From Bradyrhizobium xenonodulans (GTDB lineage: Bacteria > Pseudomonadota > Alphaproteobacteria > Rhizobiales > Xanthobacteraceae), in NCBI RefSeq assembly GCF_027594865.1, contig NZ_CP089391.1, positions 4,308,501-4,372,500 on the forward strand: DNA of 64,000 bases, read 5' to 3'. The position numbers and the translations under genes were made by a program. Position 1 is the first letter of the stretch; each line of letters starts with the position of its first letter. The notes under the pieces are model-generated. The model worked only from the letters and a program-made list of their open reading frames with translations, searched no databases and had not been told where the DNA came from. Shown here piece after piece: positions 21,175 to 32,200 of the stretch.

Positions 21175-23268
21175 CTACGCCACCGCCCTCACCTTGCTGA
21201 TGAAGTCGTCCACCTCCGACGTCAGCGAGGTCGACTGGCTCGACAGGTTGGCCGCCGCCTTCAGCACGCCGGATGCCGCGCGGCCGGTCTCGCTCGCCGC
21301 TGACGACACGGTTGCGATGTTGCGGGTCACGGTCGAGGTCGCTTCCGCCGTGTGCTGCACGGTGTTGGCGATCTCGGCGGTGGCCTTGTTCTGCTCCTCG
21401 ATCGCAGCGGCGATGACGCGGTTGATGCTCGAGACTTCCTCGATGGTCTTGACGATGCCGTCGATGGCGGAGACCGCCTTCTGTGTCGCGCCCTGGATCT
21501 CCGTGATCTGGGCGCTGATCTCCTCCGTGGCCTTCGCGGTCTGCGACGCCAGGTTCTTCACCTCGCTCGCCACGACCGCAAAGCCCCGACCGGATTCGCC
21601 GGCACGCGCCGCTTCGATGGTCGCGTTCAGCGCCAGCAGATTGGTCTGGCCGGCGATCGAGGTGATCAGACCGATGACCTCGCCGATGCGGTCGGCGCCG
21701 TCGGCGAGCGCACGCATGGTGCTATCGGTTTCCTTGACGGTGACGACCGCGTGCTCGGTGGCGCGGCTCGCCTGCTCGACCTGGCGGTTGATCTCGCGGA
21801 TCGAGGCGTTGAGCTCCTCCGCCGCAGCCGCCACGGTCTGCACGCCGCCGCCAACCTGGTCGGCAAGCGTCGAGGCCGAGCCGGCCTGGGTCTGGGCTTC
21901 GGCGGCCGTGCCCGACATCGAGCGCGCCGTCGTCTCCAGTTCGCCCGAGGCGCCCGACAGCGTCTGCACCATCTGGCCGATCCGGCTTTCGAACTGCCGC
22001 ACGAGGCCGGACAATTCGGACGCGCGCTTCTCCTTGTCGGCGCGCTCGGCGGCCTGGTCGCCCGACAGGCGCTCGGCGTTGATCATGGCCTCCTTGAACA
22101 CTTGAAGAGCATCGGCCATGCGGCCGATCTCGTCATTGCGACCGAGGCCCGGCACGTCGCCAGCAAAATCATGCGCGGCGAAACGGGTCATGACACCGGT
22201 AATCGCAGTCAGCGGCTGCGTGACGCGGTTGCGCATCAGCATCAGCCCGCCCACCGTCAGCGCCAGCGAAGCCGGCACCAGCAGGCCGAACAGGATCAGG
22301 CTGATGCGGGCGCGCGAGGCGCCGTCCTCGGCCTGCGAGATCATGTTGGCAAGCGCGGTCTGCGTGACGATGACGACATTGTTGGCGCCGACAAGCTGGC
22401 GATCGCGGTAGTCGATGCCGGCGACGCCGGCGGGCTCGCCGGCCAGCAGCTTGGTCGCAATCGCATTGCGTTCGTCGCTGAGCGCGCCGGAGATTTCCGG
22501 CTCGGCGTTGCGGATCGCCTGCAACAATTCCGGCGAGGCCACATTCGGGCCGAGGTCGCGCACCACGCTCCAGGACTGCTGGATGCGGCCGCGCAGATCG
22601 GCGAACAGGACACCGTCGGCGGCGATCCAGGTCTTGTTGGCGAGGATCGAAGAGAACTGGACCAGAATGGTCTGGCCGGCATTGGCGCGGGCCTGCCAGG
22701 AGGCCTGCTTGGCGATCAGGAGGCGATCGATCACGGGATCGATCAGCGTCATCGCGTTGTCGACATGGGCGGTGACGTCGCCGATCGCGTCCATATAGGC
22801 GTCGCTGACCTTGGCCCAGCTCGGCGTCAGGCTGGCTTCGCGCGCACTTTTCTCCTGCTTCAGGGCCGTGATCGCGCGCGGCCGCAGCCCCTCGAGCTGC
22901 GCCCAGATGCCGCGGAGCTTGTCGAGCTTCTCGGCAAGACCGGGGGCTTCGACGGAGGCGAGGCTCTGCAAGGCCTGCGCGTAATTCTTCGTCACAGTGG
23001 CGCGCTGCCCGGCGAGGCTGCTCATGGTGCTGTCCGGCGCGGGAGCGGCCGACGCCAGATAGCTCAGCGTGTCACCGCGCTCCAGGCGAAAGATCACCAG
23101 CGTGTTGGTGAGGTCGCGGCTGGCGACCGCGAGCGAGACGATACGGTTGCTGTCCGAGTAGCGGGTGACCGCGAGCTTCAGTGCATAGGCACAGATGACG
23201 ACGAGGACGAGACCGAGGGACCCGACCACCGCCCCGAGGATACGGGCGACCGAACGCTGCTTTTGCAT
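21175..23268 (-). CDS. methyl-accepting chemotaxis protein
   Basis: This transmembrane chemoreceptor signals to CheA/CheW. The ATG at 23266-23268 ([19 protein letters not shown]) gives 697 aa starting directly before membrane helix 1. A large periplasmic sensor of about 300 residues follows, then membrane helix 2 ([20 protein letters not shown]) and a HAMP domain ([16 protein letters not shown]...[15 protein letters not shown]). The methyl-accepting signalling domain carries the hairpin tip [26 protein letters not shown] sequence. The ligand is unknown. No che genes are adjacent, so it is an orphan receptor. Confidence 0.95.
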   Translation of the reverse strand: MQKQRSVARILGAVVGSLGLVLVVICAYALKLAVTRYSDSNRIVSLAVASRDLTNTLVIFRLERGDTLSYLASAAPAPDSTMSSLAGQRATVTKNYAQALQSLASVEAPGLAEKLDKLRGIWAQLEGLRPRAITALKQEKSAREASLTPSWAKVSDAYMDAIGDVTAHVDNAMTLIDPVIDRLLIAKQASWQARANAGQTILVQFSSILANKTWIAADGVLFADLRGRIQQSWSVVRDLGPNVASPELLQAIRNAEPEISGALSDERNAIATKLLAGEPAGVAGIDYRDRQLVGANNVVIVTQTALANMISQAEDGASRARISLILFGLLVPASLALTVGGLMLMRNRVTQPLTAITGVMTRFAAHDFAGDVPGLGRNDEIGRMADALQVFKEAMINAERLSGDQAAERADKEKRASELSGLVRQFESRIGQMVQTLSGASGELETTARSMSGTAAEAQTQAGSASTLADQVGGGVQTVAAAAEELNASIREINRQVEQASRATEHAVVTVKETDSTMRALADGADRIGEVIGLITSIAGQTNLLALNATIEAARAGESGRGFAVVASEVKNLASQTAKATEEISAQITEIQGATQKAVSAIDGIVKTIEEVSSINRVIAAAIEEQNKATAEIANTVQHTAEATSTVTRNIATVSSAASETGRAASGVLKAAANLSSQSTSLTSEVDDFISKVRAVA

Positions 23269-23359
23269 CGACTGATCCACAGATGTTGCCGCCCATTCGC
23301 GGTTCGCGGGCAATCTACGGAGCGAACGGTGAGATTTGATTTAAGATCGAACGGATTTG

Positions 23360-23398
23360 GCTACCGTTTTGCCCCGGGAAACTACGGGAATCGGTAGC
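23360..23398 (-). terminator. two-part hairpin between the MFS and chemoreceptor genes
   Basis: Outer arms GCTACCG (23360-23366) and CGGTAGC (23392-23398) enclose an inner CCCG/CGGG pair. It lies 13 bases past the MFS stop on the minus strand and precedes the chemoreceptor. It is a plausible terminator, not a strong one. Confidence 0.4.
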
Positions 23399-23410
23399 GC
23401 GATACGTCCG

Positions 23411-24622
23411 TCAGGCCCGCGCATCCGCCGGTGCCCGCGACTTGAGCCACAGGGCGCAGACGAGGCCCAGCGTCATCATGATCGCGGCGCTCGCGAGCAA
23501 GGTCGGCACCTTGCCGCCGTGCTGCAGGCAGAGGCCATAGGCGATGGGGCCGACCGTCTGCCCCATGAAGAAGAAGAACGAATGCAGCGACATCGCCGTT
23601 GCCCGCGCCCCGACCGAGAGCTCGCTGGCGAACACCTGCAGGCAGCCGTGGATCATGTAGAAGCCCCAGCCCATCGCCAGCATGCTGGCAAATTGCAGCT
23701 TCCATTGGGGACCGAAGGCGATCACGCCGAGCTGCAGGCCGACCAGACCCGCGCCCGCGATCATCATGCCCTTGACGCCGAGCCGCGGCAGGAAGCGCGA
23801 GACCGTGAAGGTGTAGAACAGTCCGCCGATCGCAAAACCGGCAATGACGATACCCGCGATCGACGGTGACGTTTCACCGAGATCGAACAACAGCGCGGCG
23901 ATGAAGGGAAACAGGCCGAACACGCAGCAGCCTTCGACGAAGACCGCCGAGTAGCAGTAGCGCGTGTTGGGGTTGGCGAAGATGGTGCGATAGCCCTGCC
24001 GCAACGCCTTCAGATCGGTCTTCGGCGGCGCCGTCAGCGCGGCACCGCGAAAGCCCGCCGCCACCGCAACGGCAGCGATCAGGCCGAGCGCACCGAGGAT
24101 CATCAGCACGCCGCGCCAGCCGATCAGTTCTCCGATGATGCCGGAGGCGGTCGCGCCAAGCAGATTGCCGGTCATCGAGCCCGCCAGCGTGCGCCCGATC
24201 GCAACCTGCCGCTTGGCGGGCGCAACGAGGTCGGCGGTGAGACCAAGGGCAACCGGAAACACCCCGCCGGAGGCGATGCCGGCCAGGATGCGGCTCGCGA
24301 ACAGGCCCGAGAAGGTGGTTGCGACCGCACCGAGAATGCAGGCGACGCCGAGCAGCGCCAGGCACAGCGTCATGAGCCGCGCTTTGCCGAACATGTCGGC
24401 GGCCGCTCCGATCACGGGCTGGACCAGTGCGTAGATCAGCGCATAGCCGGCCGCGATGCTGGCCGCCGTCGTGATGCTGATCGAAAAGTCCTCGGCGACG
24501 TGCGGCAGGACGGGATCGAGCGCGCGCGTGGACAAGGCCGCCGAGAAGCTCGCGAGCGCGATGATGTTGATCGCGGGTGGAAACTTCTGGTCGGACGACG
24601 CCCCGGTCGCAGGCTGGGACAT
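23411..24622 (-). CDS. MFS transporter (drug/metabolite efflux type)
   Basis: This 403-aa integral membrane protein of the major facilitator superfamily has about 12 hydrophobic helices. The inter-helix-2/3 motif A is visible (GAAADMFGKARLMTLCLALLG), and SRILAGIASGGVFPVALGLTADL is typical of the DHA1 antiporter group. The substrate is unknown. Its ATG overlaps the kdsA stop (TGATG), so the two genes are probably translationally coupled although functionally unrelated. Confidence 0.9.
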   Translation of the reverse strand: MSQPATGASSDQKFPPAINIIALASFSAALSTRALDPVLPHVAEDFSISITTAASIAAGYALIYALVQPVIGAAADMFGKARLMTLCLALLGVACILGAVATTFSGLFASRILAGIASGGVFPVALGLTADLVAPAKRQVAIGRTLAGSMTGNLLGATASGIIGELIGWRGVLMILGALGLIAAVAVAAGFRGAALTAPPKTDLKALRQGYRTIFANPNTRYCYSAVFVEGCCVFGLFPFIAALLFDLGETSPSIAGIVIAGFAIGGLFYTFTVSRFLPRLGVKGMMIAGAGLVGLQLGVIAFGPQWKLQFASMLAMGWGFYMIHGCLQVFASELSVGARATAMSLHSFFFFMGQTVGPIAYGLCLQHGGKVPTLLASAAIMMTLGLVCALWLKSRAPADARA

Positions 24623-25473
24623 CAGCGCGTTGTGCTTTTCGCCACCGCGTCGAACGCCATCAGCGTGCGGATGAGGCCCTCAAACTCGCGCAGCGGCACC
24701 ATGTTGGGCCCGTCCGACGGTGCATGGTCAGGGTCGGGATGGGTCTCGATGAAGACGCCGGCGACGCCAACCGCAACAGCCGCGCGTGCGAGCACAGGGA
24801 CGAACTCGCGCTCGCCGCCCGAGGATGCCCCCTTCCCGCCCGGCTGCTGCACCGAATGGGTCGCATCGAAGATCACGGGCGCGCCGGTGGTGCGCGCGAG
24901 GATCGGCAGCGCGCGCATGTCGGAGACCAGCGTGTTGTAACCAAAGGACGCGCCGCGCTCGGTGACGAGCACGTTGGGATTGTTCGCACTCGTGATCTTG
25001 GTCACGACATTCGCCATGTCCCAGGGCGCGAGAAACTGCCCCTTCTTGACGTTGACGACCTTGCCGGTCGCGGCTGCCGCCAGCAGCAGATCGGTCTGCC
25101 GGCACAGGAAGGCCGGGATCTGCAACACGTCGACCGCCTGCGCCACCTCGGCGCATTGCGCGGCATCGTGCACGTCGGTCAGCACAGGCAGGCCAAGCGA
25201 GGCGCGGATCTCGGCGAAGATCGGCAGCGACTGTGCGAGTCCGAGACCGCGCGCTGCGGATGCGCTGGTGCGGTTGGCCTTGTCGAACGAGGTCTTGTAG
25301 ACGAGACCGATCTTCAGCCGCGCCGCGATCTCCTTCAGCGCGGAGGCCACCTCCAGCGCGTGCTGGCGGCTTTCGAGCTGGCAGGGTCCTGCAATGATAG
25401 AGATCGGCAGATCATTGCCGAACTTGACGCTGCCAATGGTGACGACCGGCGCCGCTGATGTCGAAGAGCTCAA
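24622..25473 (-). CDS. kdsA: 3-deoxy-8-phosphooctulonate synthase (KDO-8-P synthase)
   Basis: KdsA condenses arabinose-5-phosphate with phosphoenolpyruvate to make KDO-8-P for lipopolysaccharide. The likely start is TTG at 25471-25473 (residues (M)[15 protein letters not shown]), because GAGGG lies at good spacing and no ATG fits; this gives 283 aa, the usual length. Motifs include [31 protein letters not shown] and [12 protein letters not shown]. It is part of the conserved pyrG-kdsA-eno neighbourhood, though here other genes lie between. Confidence 0.95.
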   Translation of the reverse strand: MSSSTSAAPVVTIGSVKFGNDLPISIIAGPCQLESRQHALEVASALKEIAARLKIGLVYKTSFDKANRTSASAARGLGLAQSLPIFAEIRASLGLPVLTDVHDAAQCAEVAQAVDVLQIPAFLCRQTDLLLAAAATGKVVNVKKGQFLAPWDMANVVTKITSANNPNVLVTERGASFGYNTLVSDMRALPILARTTGAPVIFDATHSVQQPGGKGASSGGEREFVPVLARAAVAVGVAGVFIETHPDPDHAPSDGPNMVPLREFEGLIRTLMAFDAVAKSTTR

Positions 25474-25590
25474 GGTAAATCCCTCGTTTCGGCGCGACCA
25501 TAGCCGCGATGAGGGTCCGATCAACCCTCTTCCGACCAGGCCGCTCGAATATCAGGGTTGCGCCAGGGTTCCCCGTCGCGCCGGAGATCG

Positions 25591-25917
25591 CTATTTGACC
25601 GCTGAGAAGGCGGTCGGCGTCAGGATCTGGCTGACGATGTTGCCGACGATCTGGCCATCGGCTTCGCTCTCGGCACGCGCCTTCATCCAGTCCGGGTCGG
25701 TCATGAACGCGCCCCACTTCTTCTCGCGTTCGGCGAGCGAGTCCCAGGCCAGGAAATAGGTCAGTTCCTGGTTGGATTCACCGATCAGCGTGGTGAAGAA
25801 CCCGGCTTGCTTGATGCCGTGCTTCTCCCAGATCTTCAGCGTGGCGGTCTCGAACCGCTTCAAGAGCGCCGGCAGTCGACCCGGCACGCAACGATAGATG
25901 CGCATTTCGTAGATCAT
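25591..25917 (-). CDS. NIPSNAP family protein
   Basis: This 108-aa ferredoxin-fold-like protein (dimeric alpha/beta barrel) begins MIYEMRIYRCVPGRLPALLKRFE and contains WEKHGIKQAGFFTTLIGESN and LTYFLAWDSLAEREKKW, all typical of NIPSNAP. The start at 25917 is supported by GGGAGGAAAA just upstream. The function of the family is unclear. It lies downstream of, and divergent from, the response-regulator gene, with 193 bp in between. Confidence 0.9.
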   Translation of the reverse strand: MIYEMRIYRCVPGRLPALLKRFETATLKIWEKHGIKQAGFFTTLIGESNQELTYFLAWDSLAEREKKWGAFMTDPDWMKARAESEADGQIVGNIVSQILTPTAFSAVK

Positions 25918-26110
25918 TGTTGTTTTCCTCCCTGAGGTCGGGCGGTTATAGCGATCGGCCATGACGCTGTCTTGAGCCCTTCCCGGCCGCCCCTGTGGCG
26001 TTTTGCGCATGGCTGGGCGGGCTTCGGAAACGCGCCGCGTCCGGCTCCCGCAATGCTGCCGCAATGATCGGGCCGCTAGAAGGGCTCAGCTGCGGTTCAG
26101 GTGCCCGATC

Positions 26111-26785
26111 ATGCGGATTTTACTCGTCGAGGATGAGGCGGAGATGGCGGGGGCGCTGGCCTCGGCGCTGAAGCGCTACGACATGGTGGTGGACCATGCC
26201 CCTACTCTTGCCGAGGCGGAGGAGGCCATTTCCGCCGATGTCCATGCCGCCGTCCTGCTCGACCGCCAGCTCCCGGACGGTGACGGCCTCGCTTTGATCC
26301 CAAAGCTTCGCGCGCGCGCCGACGGCGTGCCGATCATCGTTCTGACCGCGCGCGGCGAACTCGCCGACCGCATCGCCGGGCTCGACAGCGGCGCCGATGA
26401 TTATCTGGCCAAGCCGTTCGCAGTCGAGGAGTTGCTCGCGCGTCTGCGTGCGGTGCTGCGACGGCCCGCCGGCTTGTCGCCGGAAATCGTCCGTGCCGGC
26501 CGCCTCGCCTTCGACGTCGGTCATCGCGAGGCCAGCATCGACAGCCAGCCGTTCGAGCTGCCGCGGCGCGAGTTGCTGGTGCTCGAAGCCCTGATCCGCC
26601 GCATGGGCCGCACCGTGCTGCGCTCGGCGCTGGAAGAGGCCGTCTACAATTTCGACGACGAGATCCAGTCGAACGCGCTCGACACGCACGTCTCGCGGCT
26701 GCGCCGCAAGCTCGCCGAGGCGGATGCCGGCGTGGAGATCCACGGCATCCGCGGCGTTGGCTATCTCCTGAAAAAACTACCATGA
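26111..26785 (+). CDS. OmpR-family response regulator
   Basis: This 224-aa regulator has an N-terminal receiver domain with the phosphoacceptor Asp in AVLLDRQLPDGDGL, conserved Thr in IVLTARGE and Lys in DYLAKPFAVEELLARL. The C-terminal winged-helix domain ends in SNALDTHVSRLRRKL and IRGVGYLLKK. The ATG at 26111 starts directly at strand 1 (MRILLVEDEAEM). It overlaps the histidine kinase start by ATGA, so the two form one operon. The pattern is PmrA/QseB-like. Confidence 0.95.
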   Translation: MRILLVEDEAEMAGALASALKRYDMVVDHAPTLAEAEEAISADVHAAVLLDRQLPDGDGLALIPKLRARADGVPIIVLTARGELADRIAGLDSGADDYLAKPFAVEELLARLRAVLRRPAGLSPEIVRAGRLAFDVGHREASIDSQPFELPRRELLVLEALIRRMGRTVLRSALEEAVYNFDDEIQSNALDTHVSRLRRKLAEADAGVEIHGIRGVGYLLKKLP

Positions 26786-28158
26786 GCGCGCATAACGATC
26801 CCTATTGCCTGCGCTCGCGGCTGAGCTGGCGCCTGCTCTCGCTTCAGGCCGCAATTCTCGTCGCGCTGATTGCGGTCGTCCTCGCCGGGCTCTGCGCATT
26901 CGGTTTCACGCTCGCCGAGCGGGACGAGGATCGCGTGATCGAAATCGTGCAGCGCGTGCTCGGGCGGGACGCGCAAGGTGAATTGACATTGCGGCCAACG
27001 TCCGAGCTGAAGCAGTTGCGCAGCGAGACACCCGACCTCTGGTTCCTGGTGCGCGACCGACAGGGGCGTTCGCTCAGCGAAGGCACGGTGCCGGCGGAAT
27101 TCGCCGCGATCGGCGGCGGCCTCGACCAGATCAGCCAGGCGCGGCTCGGCTGGCAGATGTTCGAGGACGATCCGCGCAAGCCGGCGGCGCGGCTGAAGCG
27201 GGTCGACACCGACGCCGGCAATGTGCAAATCATCACGGCGACGCAGGGACGATTGACCGGCGCCAAGGCGCTGTTCATGACGTCACTTGCCTTCCTCGGC
27301 ATCGCCCTGCCCGGCCTGCTGCTGATGGGCACGGCGACCTTCATCGCGACACCGATGATCGTGCAGCGCGCGTTCAGGGGTCTCGACACCACGGCGGACG
27401 AGGCGCGCCGCATCGACATCCATCAACGCGGCGCGCGCCTGTCAGTGACGCAGATTCCGCTCGAAGTCGTGCCGCTCGTGACCGCAATCAACGACGCGCT
27501 GGCGCGGCTCGACCAGGGCTATGCCCGCCACAAGCGCTTCGTTGCCGACGCCGCACACGAGTTGCGGACGCCGATCGCCATCCTGAACACGCGACTGGAA
27601 TCGCTTGCCCCGGGTCCGGACAAGACTCGCCTGCTGGAAGATGCAGCACGGCTCGCAACACTGGCCGAGCAATTGCTCGATATCCAGCGGCTCGACCGCT
27701 GCGGCCATCCCTTCACGAAGGTCGATCTCGTCGCGGTTGCGCAAGGTGTCGCCGCCGACCTCGCACCGCTGGCGATTGCCGCCGGCTACGAGCTCGCGCT
27801 CGATGCGCCGGAGACACCGATCGAGACGATCGGCGATGCGGCGGCCCTGGAACGCGCACTGACCAATCTCGTGCAGAATGCGATCCAGCATGGCCCTCGC
27901 CGCGGCACGATCGGCATTCGCGTCAGCAGACCCACGAGCATCGAGGTCACCGATGAAGGCGCCGGCATTCCGGCCGATCAGCGCGAACAGATCTTCGAGC
28001 CGTTCTACCGGTTGACGCCGCTCGATCGCGGGGCCGGCCTCGGCCTCAACATGGTGCGTGAGATCGTGCTGCTGCATGGCGGCCAGGTCTCGGTGGCAGA
28101 CGGGCTGGATGGCGGGGCCTGCTTCAGGATGACGCTGCCGCCGATGCGACAGAGTTGA
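26782..28158 (+). CDS. two-component sensor histidine kinase
   Basis: This 458-aa membrane kinase has a first hydrophobic helix (LSLQAAILVALIAVVLAGLCAFG), a periplasmic sensor of about 120 residues, a second helix (LFMTSLAFLGIALPGLLLMG) and a HAMP-like linker. The H-box is RFVADAAHELRTPIAIL and the HATPase_c domain carries N (LTNLVQNAIQHG), G1 (VTDEGAGIP) and GLGLNMVREIV boxes. It partners the upstream response regulator with a 4-bp overlap. The signal is unknown. The downstream PmtA-like gene is close enough (about 110 bp) to be a target. Confidence 0.95.
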   Translation: MSAHNDPYCLRSRLSWRLLSLQAAILVALIAVVLAGLCAFGFTLAERDEDRVIEIVQRVLGRDAQGELTLRPTSELKQLRSETPDLWFLVRDRQGRSLSEGTVPAEFAAIGGGLDQISQARLGWQMFEDDPRKPAARLKRVDTDAGNVQIITATQGRLTGAKALFMTSLAFLGIALPGLLLMGTATFIATPMIVQRAFRGLDTTADEARRIDIHQRGARLSVTQIPLEVVPLVTAINDALARLDQGYARHKRFVADAAHELRTPIAILNTRLESLAPGPDKTRLLEDAARLATLAEQLLDIQRLDRCGHPFTKVDLVAVAQGVAADLAPLAIAAGYELALDAPETPIETIGDAAALERALTNLVQNAIQHGPRRGTIGIRVSRPTSIEVTDEGAGIPADQREQIFEPFYRLTPLDRGAGLGLNMVREIVLLHGGQVSVADGLDGGACFRMTLPPMRQS

Positions 28159-28270
28159 TTCAATCTGCATCCGCCTCTGGCAGCGCAATGCTGTCGCAAT
28201 GCGCTCCCGCGACACTGCATCCGTCTCACCTCTGAAATTGCGAGGTGCAAACCAAGATGCCGGAGTGCGC

Positions 28271-28894
28271 ATGCCCAACGATTTTCTTTCGTTCTTCCTG
28301 TCCTGGATGTCGTCCCCGCGCCAGGTCGGCGCAATCGCCCCATCGGGTGCGGCGCTCGCCGATCTGATCACGCGTGAGATCAGCGCAGCGACAGGTCCGG
28401 TCCTCGAGCTCGGTCCCGGTACCGGCGCGTTCACCTACAAGCTCCTCAAACGCGGCGTCCGGCCGCGGGATCTCACGCTGATCGAATACGGCTCCGACTT
28501 CATGAAGCTGCTGCAAATGCGATTTCCCGGCGCGCGCGTGCTGTGGATGGATGCGGCGCGGCTGGCGGCCGAGCGTCTCTACGACGGCGCGCCCGTCGGC
28601 GCCGTGGTGAGCGGCCTGCCGCTGCTCAACATGTCGACGCGCAAGGTGATCTCGATCGTCGGCGGCGCCTTCAGCCACGTCCGCCCGGGCGGCGCCTTCT
28701 ACCAATTCACGTATGGGATGAGCTGCCCGGTGCCGCGCCCCGTGCTCGACCGGCTGGGCCTGCGTGCAAAGCTCGTGGACCGCGCCCTGCTGAACGTGCC
28801 GCCCGCGGCCGTCTACAAGCTGACGCGGCGGCCGCAGATGAAGCTCATCGCGGGATCGGTTGCGCGGGAGGCTTCAACACCGGTCGCCGCGTAA
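28271..28894 (+). CDS. PmtA-like phospholipid N-methyltransferase / SAM-dependent methyltransferase
   Basis: This 207-aa class I methyltransferase has SAM motif I LELGPGTGAFTYKLLKRG and an amphipathic N-terminus (FLSFFLSWMSSPRQVGAIAPSG), as in rhizobial PmtA, which methylates phosphatidylethanolamine towards phosphatidylcholine. I chose the ATG at 28271, the natural family start; the upstream in-frame extension is not conserved-looking. It is on the same strand as the two-component system just upstream. The PmtA function is inferred from pattern; an rRNA adenine methyltransferase-like activity is less likely. Confidence 0.8.
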   Translation: MPNDFLSFFLSWMSSPRQVGAIAPSGAALADLITREISAATGPVLELGPGTGAFTYKLLKRGVRPRDLTLIEYGSDFMKLLQMRFPGARVLWMDAARLAAERLYDGAPVGAVVSGLPLLNMSTRKVISIVGGAFSHVRPGGAFYQFTYGMSCPVPRPVLDRLGLRAKLVDRALLNVPPAAVYKLTRRPQMKLIAGSVAREASTPVAA

Positions 28895-28902
28895 GCGGAT
28901 TG

Positions 28903-30546
<1,644 letters not shown>

Positions 30547-30700
30547 CTAATCCCTCGAATTCGATTCGCCAAAGCGATTCGTATTCCGCCCCAAAGATTC
30601 TGCGGGCCTGTGGGTGAGCCAAAACTAAGAGTGGTGACAGTGCCTTGATGGGGATTGTTGATGCGGGGCGCTAGGAGCCGCCCTGCATGGCCCCCCTGCT

Positions 30701-31087
30701 TTATTGCGAGCGAGGCACTTGCGGGCCGCTCGGTGCCGGCGCCTGCTGCTGCTCGTCGGCCTTCTTCAGCGAATCCAGGATGCCGCCCGAGGTCGGCGGC
30801 GCGATCGGCGATCCGCCAGCCGGCTGGCCCTGCGAGGCTGGCTGTCCAATGATCGACGAGGGCGCGCGGCTGTAGCCGGCGTGCCAGGACAGGAACAGGC
30901 TGGTCAGGAAGAACCCGGCGGCGAGGATCGCGGTCGTCCGCGTCAAAAGGTTCGCGGTGCCGCGGCTCGACATGAAGCCCGCGCCTCCGCCCATGCCGAG
31001 GCCGCCGCCTTCCGACTTCTGGAGCAGGACGGCGCCGATCATGACGGCGACGATCATGAGGTGGATGACGATGACAACGGTCTGCAT
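30701..31087 (-). CDS. secG: protein translocase subunit SecG
   Basis: This 128-aa SecYEG subunit has two membrane helices (VVIVIHLMIVAVMIGAVLLQ and TTAILAAGFFLTSLFLSW). The conserved SEGGGLGMGGGAGFMSSRGTANLLTR segment lies between them, followed by the long Ala/Pro/Gln-rich cytoplasmic tail usual in alphaproteobacteria. It lies between tpiA and pyrG on the same strand, the conserved order. Confidence 0.95.
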   Translation of the reverse strand: MQTVVIVIHLMIVAVMIGAVLLQKSEGGGLGMGGGAGFMSSRGTANLLTRTTAILAAGFFLTSLFLSWHAGYSRAPSSIIGQPASQGQPAGGSPIAPPTSGGILDSLKKADEQQQAPAPSGPQVPRSQ

Positions 31088-31226
31088 AGTGCCCTTCCGT
31101 CACAAGCGGGCGGCGCCTGACGGCGGCCGATCGCGCTTCGCGGGTTTTCCTGAAGTTGCGCGGTGTTACACGATCGGACCGGCCATTGCCACCCCCGATC
31201 GGCTCCAGACCAACGGTTTGGATTAG

Positions 31227-31982
31227 CTAGGGACAGCCCTTCGCAATCGCAAGGAAATCGGCCGCCTTCAGGCTGGCGCCACCGACCAGCGCGCCGTTGA
31301 CGTTCTTGACCGCCATCAGCTCGGCCGCATTCGAGGGCTTGACCGAGCCGCCGTACAGGATGCGCATCCTGGCGCCGTCCGCCTTGAACCGGGAGGTCAA
31401 AAGCTCGCGGATAAAGCCATGAATTTGCTCGACATCCTGGGCCGTGGGGGTCAGGCCCGTGCCGATCGCCCAGACCGGCTCATAGGCCACGATCAGGTTG
31501 GCGGCGGTCGAGGCGTCCGGGAGCGAGCCGTCGAGCTGGCCACGCAGGATGTCCAGGGTCTGGCCGGCATCGCGCTGGCCTTGCGTCTCACCGATGCAGA
31601 CGATCGCGATGACCCCGGCGCGCCAGGCGGCCTCGGCCTTCTGCCGGATCAGGGCATCGCCCTCGCCGTGGTCGGCGCGACGCTCGGAATGGCCGACGAT
31701 GATGGCGGTCGCGCCCGCATCTGCCAGCATTTCGGCGGCGATATCGCCGGTATGGGCGCCGGAGGCCTTGGGATGGCAGTCCTGCGCCCCCACCGCGACC
31801 TTCTTGGCGCGCGCCTTGTCCGCAAAGGCCGCGATCAGCGTCGCCGGCGGGCAGACCAGCAGGTCGGCCTTTCCGGCCACATCTGCCGCACCATTGAGCA
31901 TGGCGTCGAATTCGGCAGTCGAGCCCTTCAGCCCGTTCATTTTCCAATTGCCGGCGATCAGCGGTCGGATGGCGTCGGTCAT
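31227..31982 (-). CDS. tpiA: triosephosphate isomerase
   Basis: TpiA interconverts dihydroxyacetone phosphate and glyceraldehyde-3-phosphate. I chose ATG 31980-31982 ([17 protein letters not shown]), giving 251 aa; an in-frame start 15 bases upstream is less likely. Motifs are GNWKMNG (active-site Asn/Lys), VGHSERR (catalytic His) and [11 protein letters not shown] (catalytic Glu), with the phosphate loop YGGSVKP. It diverges from ppiD; the 218-bp gap (31983-32200) holds both promoters. Confidence 0.98.
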   Translation of the reverse strand: MTDAIRPLIAGNWKMNGLKGSTAEFDAMLNGAADVAGKADLLVCPPATLIAAFADKARAKKVAVGAQDCHPKASGAHTGDIAAEMLADAGATAIIVGHSERRADHGEGDALIRQKAEAAWRAGVIAIVCIGETQGQRDAGQTLDILRGQLDGSLPDASTAANLIVAYEPVWAIGTGLTPTAQDVEQIHGFIRELLTSRFKADGARMRILYGGSVKPSNAAELMAVKNVNGALVGGASLKAADFLAIAKGCP

Positions 31983-32200
31983 GTCAATTTCCAGCAAAAT
32001 GAGGTTTGTGCATGCGCTAGCAGAGCTGTCGCGGCAGTTCCAGAGGGGCTTTTAACCGCAGCCGCGAGCGCCTGCGTGACCTGAGGTTGCGGGGGGAAAG
32101 CCGCCACTTTATGATGATTGATCAATTTGGTGACGCGCTTTTGCGGAATCTGCATTAAGACGCGCTCCCGATCCCCTCCTGACCAAACAAGTTGGACCAA

